NCBI GenBank assembly: GCA_037157565.1 | Contig: JAZHRO010000063.1 | Coordinates: 10,584,001-10,648,000, forward strand | Length of the DNA stretch: 64,000 nt | Reading direction: 5' to 3' | DNA from: Thalassia testudinum | Taxonomy: Eukaryota > Streptophyta > Magnoliopsida > Alismatales > Hydrocharitaceae | Part shown: positions 32,957-45,294 of the stretch, piece after piece | Position numbering within the stretch: position 1 is the first letter of the stretch | How the letters are laid out: each line of letters begins with the position of its first letter | Made by a program: the position numbers and the translations under genes | The notes under the pieces: generated by a model | Told to the model about the DNA's origin: nothing | The model's database searches: none | What the model saw: only the letters and a program-made list of their open reading frames with translations

Positions 32957-33840
32957 AGACGTCTGAGAGTTGGTCTAGACGTCTGGTCAGACGTCTGGAT
33001 GCCTTCCCAGACGTCTGGAAATAAATATTTACGGGCGTACGATTATGAGTTTGCGCGCGCTGAACCTGCCGACCTGCAGATGCTTTTCTCTCCCTCGACG
33101 CCTTCAAATACCCCTCCCCCCTTCCCTCTCCCTTACCCACCACCCCACCGTCTCCTCCTTCTTCCAGCGTGAGCGTGAGAGAGAGAGAGAGATGGCAGCA
33201 ACTGCTGCCGGGTGCATGCGGAGAGGAGGTGCAGCGAGAGGGGAGAAGAGGGAGAGCGCGTGAGGAAGAGAGAGAGAGCTTGCCGGAGCAGCTCGGGGCC
33301 AGCCGACTGGCGCGCAGCGGGAGCGTGGTGCTAGGGAGGTTACCCCGATGCTGCTGCAACTAAGGCAGCAGGCGGGCGAGCGCAGTGCGGCTGTGCGCAG
33401 CAGGAAGAAGGCGAGGAGGTTTTGATTCTGAGAAATTTTCCCTGAATCAGACGTCTGGACCTATGTCCAGACGACGCGGGCGACGTATGGAGGGAGCTCC
33501 AGACGTCTGAGAGGTACGTATTTCTTCCTCTGCTTCCTTTTGCGGATACGGCCATGCAGGCCGTTCCGCCAAAAGTCCTGTCTCATGCCGTGTTGAGAGT
33601 GTGTTTGCATACCGTGTAGGTTTCGCTTCGGGAAGGCGCAGGGCACGCCCTCCCATGCGATTCAGACGTCTGAGCGAAGCATCAGATGGCGGAGAGTCTC
33701 TAGACGTCCGGAGTGATAGTCGGACGTCTGGAACTAGGTCCAGATGGTTTAGCGGGATCCTGGACGTCTGAGGAATAGCTCAGAGTGAGGTATGACCTGG
33801 ACCACCTTTTAAGACGTCTGGAAGGTGTTCCAGACGTCTG
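32957..33840. repeat. Dispersed palindromic word (C)AGACGTCTG(G), nine exact cores
   Basis: AGACGTCTG starts at 32957, 32977, 32989, 33009, 33449, 33501, 33664, 33812 and 33832. One-base variants are at 33702 (AGACGTCCG), 33722 and 33762 (GGACGTCTG). The spacing is irregular, so this is not a tandem array. The core GACGTC is a perfect palindrome, and the common context CCAGACGTCTGG extends it. Confidence 0.9.
33161..33280 (+). repeat. GA/CT-rich low-complexity stretch in the solo LTR
   Basis: It includes (GA)n at 33177-33192 and further GAGAG runs to 33280, following CT-rich sequence at 33080-33160. It lies at the inferred transcription start region of the LTR (TCAAATACCCC at 33105). Confidence 0.6.
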
Positions 33841-34128
33841 ATTTGAGTCAGAGTTGTCATTTTTGACCCATTTAGGGTCCATTCGAGATCCGATTTCCAC
33901 GTTTAAAATTCCGTTCTTCTCAGAATTTGTTCCTCTACTTGTTTAAAATGCTTGTATCCTATTCTAAGTGGTTCCTTGTGATTGATTCTTATGTTTAGAC
34001 CTCGTTCCGTTGCGGCTCTGGGGTTGCGGAGGCACGCGGACCTGCCGATCACGCCCCCATTACTCTCGATTTTGCGGGTAGAGTGGCTTCCCTTAATTAC
34101 TTATAAACATAAATGCATCTCTAAAATA

Positions 34129-34338
34129 AATGATAGATTCCTAGGGTATGGCATGAATCCTAGGACCTGAAAACTAGATTGAATGATAGATCCTAGGGCA
34201 TGGCATGAATCTTAGGACCTGAAAACTAGATTGAATGATAGATCATATGGCATGGCATGAATCCTAGAACCTGGAAACTAAATTGAATGATAGATCCTAG
34301 GGTGTGGCATGAATCGTAGGAACAGAAACACTGAAACG
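34129..34338. repeat. Four tandem 52-53-bp units
   Basis: AATGATAGAT(C)CTAGGG begins at 34129, 34182, 34234 and 34286. Each unit includes GGCATGAATC.TAG.ACCTG.AAACTA.ATTG. The last unit is the most diverged. The array lies in the downstream half of the solo LTR. Confidence 0.88.
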
Positions 34339-35779
34339 AATGTCTGGAATACCTGAATTGCAATCTTGGATAAGTAGACAGAATAATGATAATTGCCTGT
34401 ACTTGGATAACAGCTGCCTGTGAAATGTAGAGTACTATTGCTAGTAACTGCTACATGTAATTCCTGTTGTTGGAAACTAAATTTGAGTTGCTTGTATATA
34501 AATTGATATTAAATGTTGGAAACATGGGCTAAATGTGAATGAAACTGAAATGATGAAACCTAGTATGGCTTGGCCTGAGAAATATGAGTATGAACCCTTC
34601 GGGGAATTAGGAGTAGAGCTCCTAGAAAATAAATATAATGGAATTGGGAAAGTGGATGGGGAAGTGAGCTGGCCCTTGAGTACGGAGTACCAAGGAGAGC
34701 GACTGTCCCCTAGTTTTGTGCAGAGTGGAGGTAGCCACCCCAGGGACCCAGGGTTAGGTCTGGCCACTTTGTATCAACTTCTGGCCCTCGCGTACATAGT
34801 ACCGAGGAGAGCTACTAGTGTAGGGAGAGAGCTAGCCACCCCACGGGCTCCGAGGTTCAGCTAGCCATCCTACACCGACTTGTTAGGCCCACTGGGTAAA
34901 CCAGGGTAGTCAGGCGAGGGTGTGCAGACTGTGGAGGGGCAAGACCCCTATTTGGTTATTGTGGAGGGACTGGATCCCTGTTACTAAGAGGGCTTTGCCC
35001 TGTACTGGTTCCGTGCTGTGCTTTAGGGCGCACCCGTTAACAGAAACGACTGACCGCGTACAAGTATGGGGTAGTTACCTGTGTGTTTATCGTGCGTGCC
35101 GTAGTCACTGTTACATCTGTCAGTGACCTTAGGGTGGTTGACTGAGGGTAGGACAACCACGGGGGACTCTCCCAGCCAGGAGAGCACCACGTGCTACTTC
35201 TACTTTTCGGAAAAGACTGCAATCAAGATCGTTTCCATGAGGAACATTCGAGATCAAGAGAAAGATCTGAGAAATAATTCAAGAAAGAGTAAATAGAGAA
35301 ATAAAGAAAGAAATTAAAAATAACAGCTACTTGTCCACCTTTACTGTTTTCCTAGCTAGCTGGTTGCCACTCTACTCAGTATTTCGCTGACGTGTCACTT
35401 TTGTCACCTTTTCAGGACCAGGTGTTGAGCAGCTAGAGCCTGCGGCTGTGGAGGGTGCTGGGCCTAGTAGAGCCCAATAGTTGTACCTTGTACCATTTTT
35501 CTATAGCAGTGAGTATTTCTGTTTCACCTTGTACTCTTTTATTGTAAACTCCACATTTCTGTACCTATTGTTAATTCTCTACTGTTGTGGTGGTATGTAC
35601 TGTAGTAGTTCTTTTCTTTACTGCTGTACTTTTGTTACTGTTAGTTACTTGTATGGTGAATGTGGTTTACTTTACTGCTTTTTGGTTACTTTCTCGTTGG
35701 ACAACTGGGTCTTGGGATTAGTCGAGTCGGTTCGATTCTCGTGCCTGTAGGGATTCGGGAACCGGGTCGTAACATAAGG

Positions 35780-36048
35780 CTTTATTTATTTGGACCAACT
35801 GGCAACAAGAAAGGTCGATGTGGTAACCCCGTTAACCCTTAGGGTGTCTCACCGTGCGAGGTGACATAGGGGGTCGCACCATTCTGGCTGGCCAAATAAT
35901 TCAAGGGTCAAGATAATCCAATTGGGTCTAATAAGGCTTAGATTAGGTCCAATAGGTGCAACCATTAGGGCTAAACTCGATTGATTGAATTATGCACACA
36001 CATTTCTCTCTGCTGTTCTCTTCACATCCTTAAAGTTCTTCTAAGTGT
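35780..36048 (+). other. Element Z leader, second part
   Basis: This continues the Z leader after the solo LTR and leads directly into gag at 36049. It holds the inverted words GGTGTCTCACC and GAGGTGACA (35838-35866), with no coding. Confidence 0.5.
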
Positions 36049-37762
36049 ATGCTAGGTAGAAGATCACAAAATCCATACTTGGTGCAATCTTTAGAAAGGG
36101 AACCTAGGAGGAGATTGATTATTGGCAAATTCAACTCTACATCTGAATCTAAATTTGAACCTGATTTGATGGTTGACCCAGCCAACTCGAATCAACCTCA
36201 TCTAAATTTGAATCGCCCAGGAATCAAATGGATCAACAAACTCAAATCCAATTCCTCCAACAACTGAATTAATTCCAAGAAAATTATCAAACTCAAACGC
36301 AAGAGCTGCTTGAACTACTCCAAATCCATAATCCAGGATGGAAGCCTCCTAGACCCTTTAGGGATTTCTACAACCCTTCCAATTATACACATGAACCTTA
36401 TGTTAGGGTTTCACCTATTGAGGCACACTTTGAGATTAAGCACTCTACTATATAGCTCTTATCTCATTTAACAGCAATAATTATGAAGATCGTATTCAAT
36501 TCCTACAAGAGTCTATAGCTATTAGTGAGACCATTAGAATCCCAAATCTAAGTGATGATGTGCTGAAGATGAAGCTCTTACCTTTTGCCTTGAAAGAAAA
36601 AGCTAGCCATTGGTACTGAACCATAGGGAGACTTATCAGACATGAGAGAAGCTAAGAAGCACCTCCCTTAAAAAGGTTTTACTCATCAAAAAAATCAATG
36701 CACTTAGAAGAGCCATTACCACCTTCTCCCAGCAACCAAGGGAACCATCACATAAAGCTTGGGAGATATTTATGGATTTAATTAAGAAATGCCCCTATCA
36801 TGAGGTTCCTAGATGGCAATTAATGCAGATATTCTATCATGGGCTAAATGATCAAATGAGGATCCTAGTGGCTACATTATATGGAGGCAACTTTATGAGT
36901 AAAATGAGGATCGTGCATTTGAATTATTCGAGAATATGAGCGAAAATTCTCTGAATAATGCCTCTATGGAAACTTATGGGAGATCCATATAATCCAAAAG
37001 TGGATCTCATGAGGTGCACAATAATATGAATAATGTGTATATGAATTTGATCTGTGAGAAGTTGGATAAGGTTGATTTGGTATCCAAGAAGTTGGATGAA
37101 CTGATGAGCCAAAATAGGAAGGGAGTAACCCTCACATCACCAACTATCTACCCTCCCTCTAGGAGGGAGTTTGTGAATAACCTGCACGTGGATCAGGATA
37201 CAAGTCATTTTACATAGGAACCTCTTAATGGGGTCCAAATAGGGACTATGATCCTTTTTATCTTGATTCCACACTATTAACATCATCATCATCTAGATGT
37301 GAGGATGTTTCGGCTATCCAAGGGAATAGTAGAAATAATGCTTTCTCCAACGCTTACAATTCTGGTTGAAGAAATCATTTGAATCTCTTGGAGAAGCTGA
37401 GGGCAAGGGACTGCCAAATTTCCTAAGGCAGACATTATTAGGTGAACCTTAATTTTCAAAACACTTTCAACCAAGGTCAAACCTATCAACCCTTGCCAGC
37501 TAGTCAACCTAGCCAAATCGAATTGGCTATTTTAAACCAAAACCAACAATTGATGAACACAAACACCTTGATGTTGCAAGGTATGCAACAATTGGCTCAA
37601 TCAATCAGGAACCTTAAGAACCAAATAAGGCCTAAACCTAATATTAGACCAATCGGTGCCCTTCCTTCCCAAGCTACTCCAAACCTTAGAAATGCACCTA
37701 ATAGAGGAACCTTCCCTCTAGGGTTTAACCAAAATCGAGAGGGACAAAACAAGCTCATGTGA
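36049..37762 (+). pseudogene. Element Z gag
   Basis: It starts MLGRRSQNPYLVQS at 36049. The capsid core lies at about 36690-36960 in shifted frames (INALRRAITTFSQQPREPSHKAWEIFMDLIKKCPYHEVPRWQLMQIFYHGLN, shown only as landmarks AWE.F and CPYH.VP.W). This is the Retrotrans_gag signature of Tat/Athila elements. A Gln/Asn-rich C-terminal region follows (37442-37762) with QNQQLMNTN and MLQGMQQLAQ. No CCHC knuckle was recognised. Frameshifts occur near 36270 and 36960. Confidence 0.75.
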
Positions 37763-38903
37763 TTGAACAGGCTCCCTTAATTCCTCCAAGCTTTAACCCA
37801 CCTCTGAATCAAACTAATCTTGGAATCAACTACAATTTGACTCTTCAATAGGTTGGACTTGATCTATCAAGTTAATCTCAAGGAAATTAGTATCCACCCA
37901 CCTCAGCTAGTGCCATAACTCTGAGAAGTGTAAAGACCACCTAGGACCTTGTATTGATTTGAGATCCAAACCCTATGGGCCCTAGTGCACTTAATCTGAT
38001 TGAGGAGCTTAAAGTAGAATAGAATTAGGCTCATGACTCTGAGGAACCTAAAATTCAAATCCCTTTTCTAGAGGCCTTAAATAGGCCTAGAAAGAAGAAA
38101 TCTCAACCTGATACTGAAGTGTGGCTTGATTTGTTTAAAAATATCGCTATCAATATCACACTCCTTGAGGCCATTGAACACATCCCCACTTGTGCTAAGT
38201 TTTTAAGGGAGTTGACCACTAACAAAGCACATGTTGAGATCAAACAATCCTAAGAAGGTGGTTCTAACTGAACAAGCTAGTTCTATAATCCTTAATAACC
38301 TTCCTTCCAAAAGGAAAGATTCAAGAGCTCTTTTGATTTCTTGTACTATTGGGGACATCACTTTGGATGAGGCTCTCCTAGACTTAGGTGCTTCTATTAA
38401 CCTAATCTCGACTGTTTTATACAAGAAATTTAGACTTGGTGACCTGAAGCCCACTAATGTGACACTTCAATTAGTTGACCTAACTCTCACCATGCCGTGT
38501 GGGATTCTGGAGGATGTAATTGTTAAAGTCAAGGATACTTTCTTGTTGATTTCTTAGTCCTTGATATAGAGGTACCTGAAAAACTAACACCCTAATCATC
38601 TTGGGTAGACCTTTCTTGGCAACTGCCAAAGCTCATATTGATTGTGAGTCAAGAAAAATGGAGATTGCCTTTGTGGACAAGAAGATGGAAATAAATGTGT
38701 CTAAGGCAATGCAACATTTTGATAACTGTGGGGAAATTGATTGTATAAAGGATGAATATGATATTGAGGAGAGTATGGCTATTAACATAATTGAAGATCC
38801 TCTTTTACCTTGCCTGACTCAGCCTCGAAGAAGAGCAGAGAAGGAACCTCAATTGAGGGAGGTGAACAAGCTACTAGACCCATCACCCATCTTGAAACCT
38901 TAA
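37763..38903 (+). pseudogene. Element Z protease region
   Basis: The frame at 38231-38557 has LPSKRKDSRALLISCTIGD, LDLGASINLIS (the aspartic protease site is D-L-G-A, intact in sequence) and VTLQLVDLTLTMPCGILEDVIVKV. After a frameshift it continues IILGRPFLATAKAHIDCESRKMEI (38595-38670). These blocks, in this order, define the protease of Tat/Athila-type gypsy elements. The following acidic segment (38700-38900) leads to RT. Confidence 0.82.
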
Positions 38904-38999
38904 TGGACTTATCAAGTGGATCAACTACCAATCACAAATCTTGAACCCTTGTTGCCTTCTATCTTGGTTCCACCTAAACTTGATTTAAAGCCCTTGCCC

Positions 39000-40190
39000 T
39001 TTAATCTAAAGTATGCTTACTCGGGACCAAATTAGACCCTCCTTATGATTATCAACTCCAATCTGACTAAGGACTAAGAAATTGAATTGATTCAAGTCCT
39101 AGGTAAACACAAATAGGCTATAGGGTGGACCATATTTGATCTTCATGGAATCAATCCCTTTTATTGCACCCACAATATTTACCTGGAGGAGGGTGCATGA
39201 TCATCTTTAAAATTGTAGAGGTGACTCAATCCAAATATGTGAGAGGTCATGAAAAAGGAGATTATTAAATGGCTTGATGCAAGCATTAACTACCCCATTT
39301 CTAATAGTCTTTGGGTTAGCCCAATTCAAGTTGAACCAAAGAAAGCAAGACTCATTATAACTACTAATGACAATGGTGAATCCATCCCAACTCGCATTAT
39401 GACTGCATGACAGGTTTGCATTCATTATAGGAAGCTGAACTTTGCAACAAAGAAATACCATTTTCCCTTTCCTTTTATTGACTAGATTCTTGAGAGACTG
39501 GTAGGGAGGAAGTATTTTTGCTTCATAGATGGACATTTAGGCTATAATCATGTTGAAATCAGCCTAAAAGATCAAGGGAAAATGACTTTCACTTGTTCCT
39601 ATGGAACCTTTGCATTCTATAAGATACCTTTCGAATTATGCAATGTACTCGTGACTTTTCAAAGGTGCATGATGGCAATCTTTTCAAACATGGTGGAAGA
39701 TTTTATGGAGGTCTTCATGGATGATTTCTCAATACTTGGTAACTTTTGAAGAATGTCTAAGCAACCTAGAGAAAATATTGAAAAAATGAATAGAGGTTAA
39801 TCTTGCCCTAAGTTAGGAAAAGAGTCATTTTATAGTTCAAGAGGGTGTTGTCTTAGGACATATAGTTTCTGAGAAAGGATTTGAGGTTGATCGAGCCGAG
39901 GTCAATTTAATTTCCAATCTTCCTCCACCAAGCTCGGTTAGACAAATCCGATCATTTTTTGGGCATGCTGGATTTTATAGGAGATTTATTAAGGACTTCT
40001 CTAAGATATCAAGGCCCCTGACCAATCTACTATCTAAAGACACCCCCTTTGATTTTATTGTTGATTACACTTGAGCTTATGAGACCTTAAAGGATCTGGT
40101 GACCCAAGCCCCAATCTTGCAACCTCCTGATTGTTCCCAACCCTTTGAGATAATGTGTAATGCATTTGATATGATTTTGCTAAAGGGGTT
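39000..40190 (+). pseudogene. Element Z reverse transcriptase
   Basis: Landmarks across frames: LWVSPIQVEPKKA (39310-39350), ESIPTRIMTA followed by a stop (39378-39410, normally GWR), VCIHYRKLNFATKKYHFPFPFID (39415-39480), YFCFIDGHLGYN (39515-39550), GTFAFYKIPF (39605-39635), and FMDDFS (39714-39731), the YVDD box with Tyr-Val changed to Phe-Met. HIVSEKG and a GFYRRFIKDFSKI block (39970-40005) mark the thumb. Stops within each block make it inactive. Confidence 0.85.
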
Positions 40191-40194
40191 GTTC

Positions 40195-40760
40195 TTGGAC
40201 AAAAGATTGATAGAAAACCCATGGTGATTTATTATGCTAACAAAACCCTTGATGAGGCTCAACGGAATTATACCACAATAGAAAAAGAATTGTTAGCTGT
40301 TGTATTTGGACTTAAGAAATTTAGATTATATATATTGGGATCCCACGTGGTTGTATATTTGGATCATGCAGCCCTTTGGCACTTATTAATGAAGAAAGAT
40401 GCCAAGCCTAGGTTGATTAGATGAATTTTATTAGTTTAAGACTTTAGCCTAGAAATAAAAGATAAGGTCTGATCTCAAAATGCAGTGGTTGACCACCTTT
40501 CAAGATTACCCTTGGATAATGTTGGACCTATGCCTCCAATCAAAAGACCACTTCCTTGATGAGTAGATTTTGGCAATTACTTAGAAAGGGCTCCCTTGGT
40601 ATGTTGATATAGCCAATTACTTAGCCATTGGACAAATACTGTATGATTAGAATAATCAACAAAGAGAAATTCTTTTTTGATGTTAAGTACTACTTCTAGG
40701 AAGATCGTTTACTATTCAAGCTCTGTGCTGACTAGATCATTAGAAGATGTGTGCCTGAAT
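40195..40760 (+). pseudogene. Element Z RNase H
   Basis: The frame 40221-40424 reads VIYYANKTLDEAQRNYTTIEKELLAVVFGLKKFRLYILGSHVVVYLDHAALWHLL. This has the catalytic Glu in TIEKELLA and Asp in YLDHAA (normally TDHAAL). DFSLEIKDKV and a decayed VVDHLSR block follow (40440-40510). It is placed directly after RT, as in all gypsy pols. Confidence 0.85.
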
Positions 40761-41640
40761 TTGAATTTATTAGTATCTTGACCATATGCTACTCTTAATT
40801 GTGGAGCCACTTTTTTGGGCAGAAGACTGCTACAAAGATTTTGCAGAGTAGTTTTTATTAGCCCACTTTATTCAAGGATGCGCATAATTTTGCTAAAGCT
40901 TGCACGAGATGTCAGTCCTTGGGAAGTATGACTAAAAGAGACATGATGCCCCTCCAACCAATCATCTTGATTGTAGAAATATTTGAGGTTTGGGGCATAG
41001 ACTTCATGGGTCCTTTTTCACCATCTACAGGTTTTAAGTATATCTTAGTGGCGGTAGATTATGTTTCTAAGTGGATTGAGGAAATCCTAACCCGCTCTAA
41101 TAACCACAAAATCGTAATTAGTTTTGTAAAAACAAATATCTTTTCTAGATTCGGAATACCTTGGGCCATAATCAGTGATGGTGGAACCCACTTTACTAAT
41201 ACCCAATTCAGAACTTTACTAAATAAGTATGGGGTGCAACACAGAATTGCTACACCTTATCACCCTTAAAAAAATGGGCAAGCTAAAGTCTCTAATCGAG
41301 AGGTCAAGAACATATTGCAAAAGATAGCAAGACTTGTTAAAAAGGACAGATCCTCTATACTAAATGATACACTTTGGGCTTATATCACCTTCCAAATTGA
41401 TTTATGGAAAGTCTGGTCATGTCCTTGTTGAGTTGGAACATAAAGCCTATTGGGCTATAAGGAAATGTAATCTAGATTTGGATAAAGCAGAACAAGGAAA
41501 ACTCCAACTCACTGAGCTTGATGAGTTTAGACTTAAGGCCTACGAGAGTGCAAAGATTTATAAGGAAAACACTAAGGCCTTTCATGACAAGCACATTATT
41601 AGAAAATACTTTAAGTCAAATCAGAAAGTCTAGCTCTTTG
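40761..41640 (+). pseudogene. Element Z integrase
   Basis: The CxxC half of the zinc region reads ACTRCQSLG (40895-40925). The catalytic core has WGIDFMGPFSPS (40993-41028, first Asp) and ISDGGTHFTN (41170-41200, second Asp), then HRIATPYHP (41247-41269) before a stop. The third acidic residue region is at about 41275-41310 in another frame. The C-terminal part (41364-41633) has LVYGK-like SKLIYGKSGHVLVELEHKAYWAI, diagnostic for this lineage. Confidence 0.85.
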
Positions 41641-43308
41641 ATGTAAGGCTTAAACTCTTCCCAGGCAAACTCAGATCAAAGTGGATCAGCCCATATACTA
41701 CGATTAAACCTTTTGATAATGGGGCTGTAGAGATTTCAGACTCTAAGACTAGGCATACATTTATGGTTAATGGACAAAGACTGAAGCATTTTATTGAGAA
41801 CCTAGCTCAACAAAATGTGATTGAAGAGATCGATCTACTGGATCACTTAATTGATGGGACTGTCTAGTTGTAGAGGTAAAATTTAGAACTTGTTGGGAGA
41901 CAATCCAATATTGATTTATGTTAACTTATTTTCTTTGATTTTATCTTTGAGTACAGATTAATTGAGAATAGCTAGATTATTCAACAAGAGCATCAGGTTC
42001 AAATATTCTTTTCTCATGCTATTTTATGTACTTTTCTAGTTTGGTCATACATTGAGGATAATGCATGAAATAAGCATGGGAGGGTGTGTAATTTTGCCAA
42101 AAAATCCAATTACCTATTTTCATTTTCTCGTGTTCATGTGTTTTCTTGCATGATCATCTATTTTCTTCTTCTATTGTTTAAAAAAAAAAGTCAGTGTTTT
42201 TAGAGTCCTAAGTTATGAATAGTAAAAAATTATTGACATTGGTGATTTACCGATCTTAAGAAACATATAATTAAAGTCTTTTTGCTTAGATTTGTCAGGT
42301 TGTATTTCAACTTAATTAGCTTGGGTACTTACTAAAATACGAATTTGTTTCTTAAGCCTTGAAAAAGCCAAAGTATTAAGTCGAGGGAGCGACAAGTATG
42401 TGACTTGTCTTCCTACCCTCTTGTTTGAAAGGTTTACGAAAATTAAGCTATCCATCCTTGCACTTATACATTGACTCATCTTTTGGCAACCTACCATTGA
42501 AATTTATGTAGTAAATAGGACCTAGATTGAGGTATAGTTGGCATGTTGCACTGGGTCTGCTTCCTAGATATAGGTGCCCAGATCCCAGCCTTGCGTCTTT
42601 AGCTTTTCATGCCTTTGTTTAGGAAATGTTCTTGAACAGGATTAGGGAAGCCACCTACCTAGAAATATGAGTGAAAATTGGAGAAAAAGAAAAAAAAGTA
42701 AGAGGAAAAAAATCCCAGAAACAAAATAAAAATGTGCGCTTAAATAAAAATTACGTCTAAATTTCAGAGTATCTAGCTCCCAAAATAGTGAGGCGTTCCA
42801 ATAAGAAACCAAACAGTTCAGCTGGGGAGATACAACTTCGAGGTTGATCCCGGGATAGAAAATGGTAGGGAGAAACCTACCAGTCTTTAGTAAAGTAGAT
42901 TCAAAGACTTAGGTCAATAAAGTAAATAGGCAGTCTTAGTCTTGTTGAAAATTTAGAATTCAATAAGGTTGCCCAATTGAGGAGTCAAATTCTTCTTCAC
43001 ACACAGAAGCTTAAACTTCAAGTTCGATTCAAACCATAGGTGGGTTGATTGAGCCATAAAAAGTTGCTCACGAGACCCAAGCCTAAGGCTAATAGAGTCT
43101 CTGATTGGATTTAGGTGATTTGTGTTCGAGTCAGTACCTTAGAATTATTGAGTTCTCTTCATTAAGATTTTATGTACAAGTTCTTTTGAGTTGGTCAAAA
43201 ATCGAAGACAAGATTTCTGATTCATCTTAGCTCATACTTGTATTGGTTTTACTGAATGTTTTTTGCTTCAGTTTTGGTTAAGGAATAGCAAAAGATAGGC
43301 ATGGGGTG
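41641..43308 (+). other. Element Z 3' region with two polypurine blocks
   Basis: The integrase tail ends near 41875. ATTGAGGATAATGCATGAAATAAGCATGGGAGGGTG (42051-42085, a landmark block) is an internal G-rich tract. A non-coding stretch follows, including the homologue of X's GGGAAGCCACCTACC segment (42646-42660). The terminal polypurine tract AGCAAAAGATAGGCATGGGG (43287-43306) directly precedes the 3' LTR. Confidence 0.7.
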
Positions 43309-43381
43309 TGATATATTCATACTTAATTAAGTAATTCATGCTTAATTATTGCTAGTTTAAGGGTAATTTGGGTCTGATTGC
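43309..43381 (+). repeat. Element Z 3' LTR, first part
   Basis: It matches 26094-26166 nearly base for base. It is cut by element X, whose target duplication ATTGC is 43377-43381. The 3' LTR resumes at 51446. Confidence 0.85.
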
Positions 43382-45294
43382 TGTTGGAGCGAAAAATCTA
43401 CGCAAACGAAGTTGAGTTTTGAAAATCTGTCGTAGTTTGATTTGCGAAGAAATCCGTTAACAGATAAATTTTACTGAAACTCTAAAGGAATTCCAAGTCG
43501 AACACAGGGAGGTAGACGTTTGATTAAAAATCACATTTATTTTATTGTCACGAAACAGATTAGCTGGTTGAATAAAATCTAATCTATCTACTCAAAGAAT
43601 AATAAATAGAAGAGAGAGATAGAATATTACAAAAAAAGACAAAATAGAGAGAGAATGAAAAAGAATTTCATAACCAGAATATCATGTCTATTACAACTAC
43701 ATGTTACACTAGAAAGCAAGAAATCTTACAACTAGAAAGTAGTAAATATACTCTAGAAGGTAGTAAAGAGAAGGTGGAGAGAAGTTATCCTCCTCGACTG
43801 CTGCTTAGAGGACGAGCCGCAATGACGGAGTGCCCGGACAAAGGTGGTGAGATGTGGGACGAAGGAGAACGAAGAGGATAACGGAGAACGGGGCAAGATG
43901 ACGTCGCAGCGGGATCTGCTTCCCGAATGGTAGTGAGAAGACCACCGTGGAATGCTCCACGAATGGGATGAGAAGGTGGAAAAATTATAATTTTAACTCT
44001 AATGGAGCATTCCGGGTTTGGGACAAGCTCTTAGAGCTTTGGAGGGGGAGAGAGAAGAGAGGAAGGGATGCTTGAAATGTGGGGGCATAGGCCTTTTTAT
44101 AGGTGTAGGGCTTGGGGGCAAAAAGGTCATTTCAAGTTCAAAATAATAAATTAGGGGTCTTTGCTGATGGATTTATTCGTCACTAAAGCCCGATCGTGGT
44201 TGAAGTGCACACGGCCCCTCGCCTCCTCACGCCCAACGCTTAACCACGTACGTGCATTATCAGTCGTCCGATTGTGAGATCGGATGGCTTAAATGCGCCG
44301 TGCCCGATCTCCTTCAACGCCTGTTAAGAGGTTACGCAGCCTCCTTCATCGCCGTTGGATCGAAGATCAACGGCTCAAGATGCATGCTCGCTTGCCTTCC
44401 CAAAAGCACGTTTGATGGTGCATTTGCGTTCCTCGCATCTGTGCGCGCCAAATGTCACCATCGCCACCCGATCTCCATCCACCGACTCAATTGAGCCGGA
44501 TCCGTGCGTCTGCTTGATTTTAAGTGAAGCGCGGATCGAACCCTCGCCCTTTGCTCACAAAGAGGTGCTAGCCCACTGCGCTGTGCTTACACTTGAGGCG
44601 AGCTTTTGATTTAACATTCATGCATCATCGACCGTTGGATCAAGATCCAAAGACCAAGATCTCACCTCGCCCACGCCTTCAGATGATGAGAGTGCTGGAG
44701 GAGAGAGAGTGGGCGACGTGGCGCGTTTCTGGCCATTGGATCAAGATCTAACAACCTAGATCTGATGGGCACGAGAGAAGAGAGAGCAATGGTTGACTTT
44801 GGCCGATTTTGGCAGATGAGATGGCGCAACGTGGCACCATCTTAGTCGTCCATCTTCTATGATTTGTAGAAGGTGCCACGGATGTCGAATTGGACCGATT
44901 TTTGCGTCGTTGGGCTGCGATCATCAATCCGAACCCATTCGTGTGGTTGGATTTGTCATCTGAAGTGTGAATTGACACCATCTTGGCCCTTGACCTCTGA
45001 CCTTCCTCGGATTATATTTGATGCTACGAAAGTCCGATTAGGGCAATCTTGCTGTTGTTGAACTCCGATCGTCTCCCTAATAAGATCTGTATGGTTGGAT
45101 CTTCGATCCGAGGCCCCAATTGAATATCACCTTGTTACCTAATCACAAAAAGAGAAAATTAACCTAAACTTTATACAATCTAACCTAATTGCAAGATGAT
45201 GCATGTTATGTAATATTTATAATGTATGATGCAATTGTACGCCTAAGAACACGCATAAATAGACAGTTTATGTGATATAAACGTATCTACATCA
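43382..45294 (-). repeat. Element X 3' LTR (minus sense)
   Basis: 1,913 bp. In minus sense, U3 is at 45294-44104, the TATA box (CCTATAAAAAGG) is at 44103-44092, and R/U5 runs to 43382. U3 includes a tRNA-like segment (44590-44527), several GTTGGATC..GATC.AAC inverted words and a CGTCACTAAAG arm (44178-44188). It is homologous throughout to 49532-51445 and, with gaps, to 61972-63590. Confidence 0.88.
44527..44590 (-). repeat. tRNA-like segment with Pol III A and B boxes in X's LTR
   Basis: On the minus strand, CGCAGTGGGCTAGCAC (A-box-like, 44580-44565) is followed by GGGTTCGATCC (B-box-like, 44543-44533) with suitable spacing. Homologous segments lie in the other X-family LTRs (50740-50675 and 62985-62916). 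It resembles the tRNA-derived head of a plant SINE. It is not a complete tRNA gene. Confidence 0.6.

Larger units (their letters stand above)
32921..35779 (+). mobile_element. Complete solo LTR of a chromovirus (Tekay/Del-like), TSD TAAGG
   Basis: The LTR runs from TGTTAAGACCC (32926) to GGGTCGTAACA (35774), 2,849 bp, and is flanked by TAAGG at 32921-32925 and 35775-35779. The end block (GTCGAGTCGGTTCGATTCTCGTGCC..GGATTCGGGAACCGGGTCGTAACA) is typical of plant Tekay/Del chromovirus LTRs as I remember them. The U3 holds a dense set of AGACGTCTG words (32957-33840). A 52-bp tandem array lies at 34129-34338. No coding is present, so it is the product of LTR-LTR recombination. Confidence 0.82.

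Noticed and set aside
32943..33359. A 138-codon minus frame in the solo LTR
   Set aside because: It spans GC-rich, GA-rich LTR sequence with AGACGTCTG words and shows no domain; it is an LTR composition artefact.
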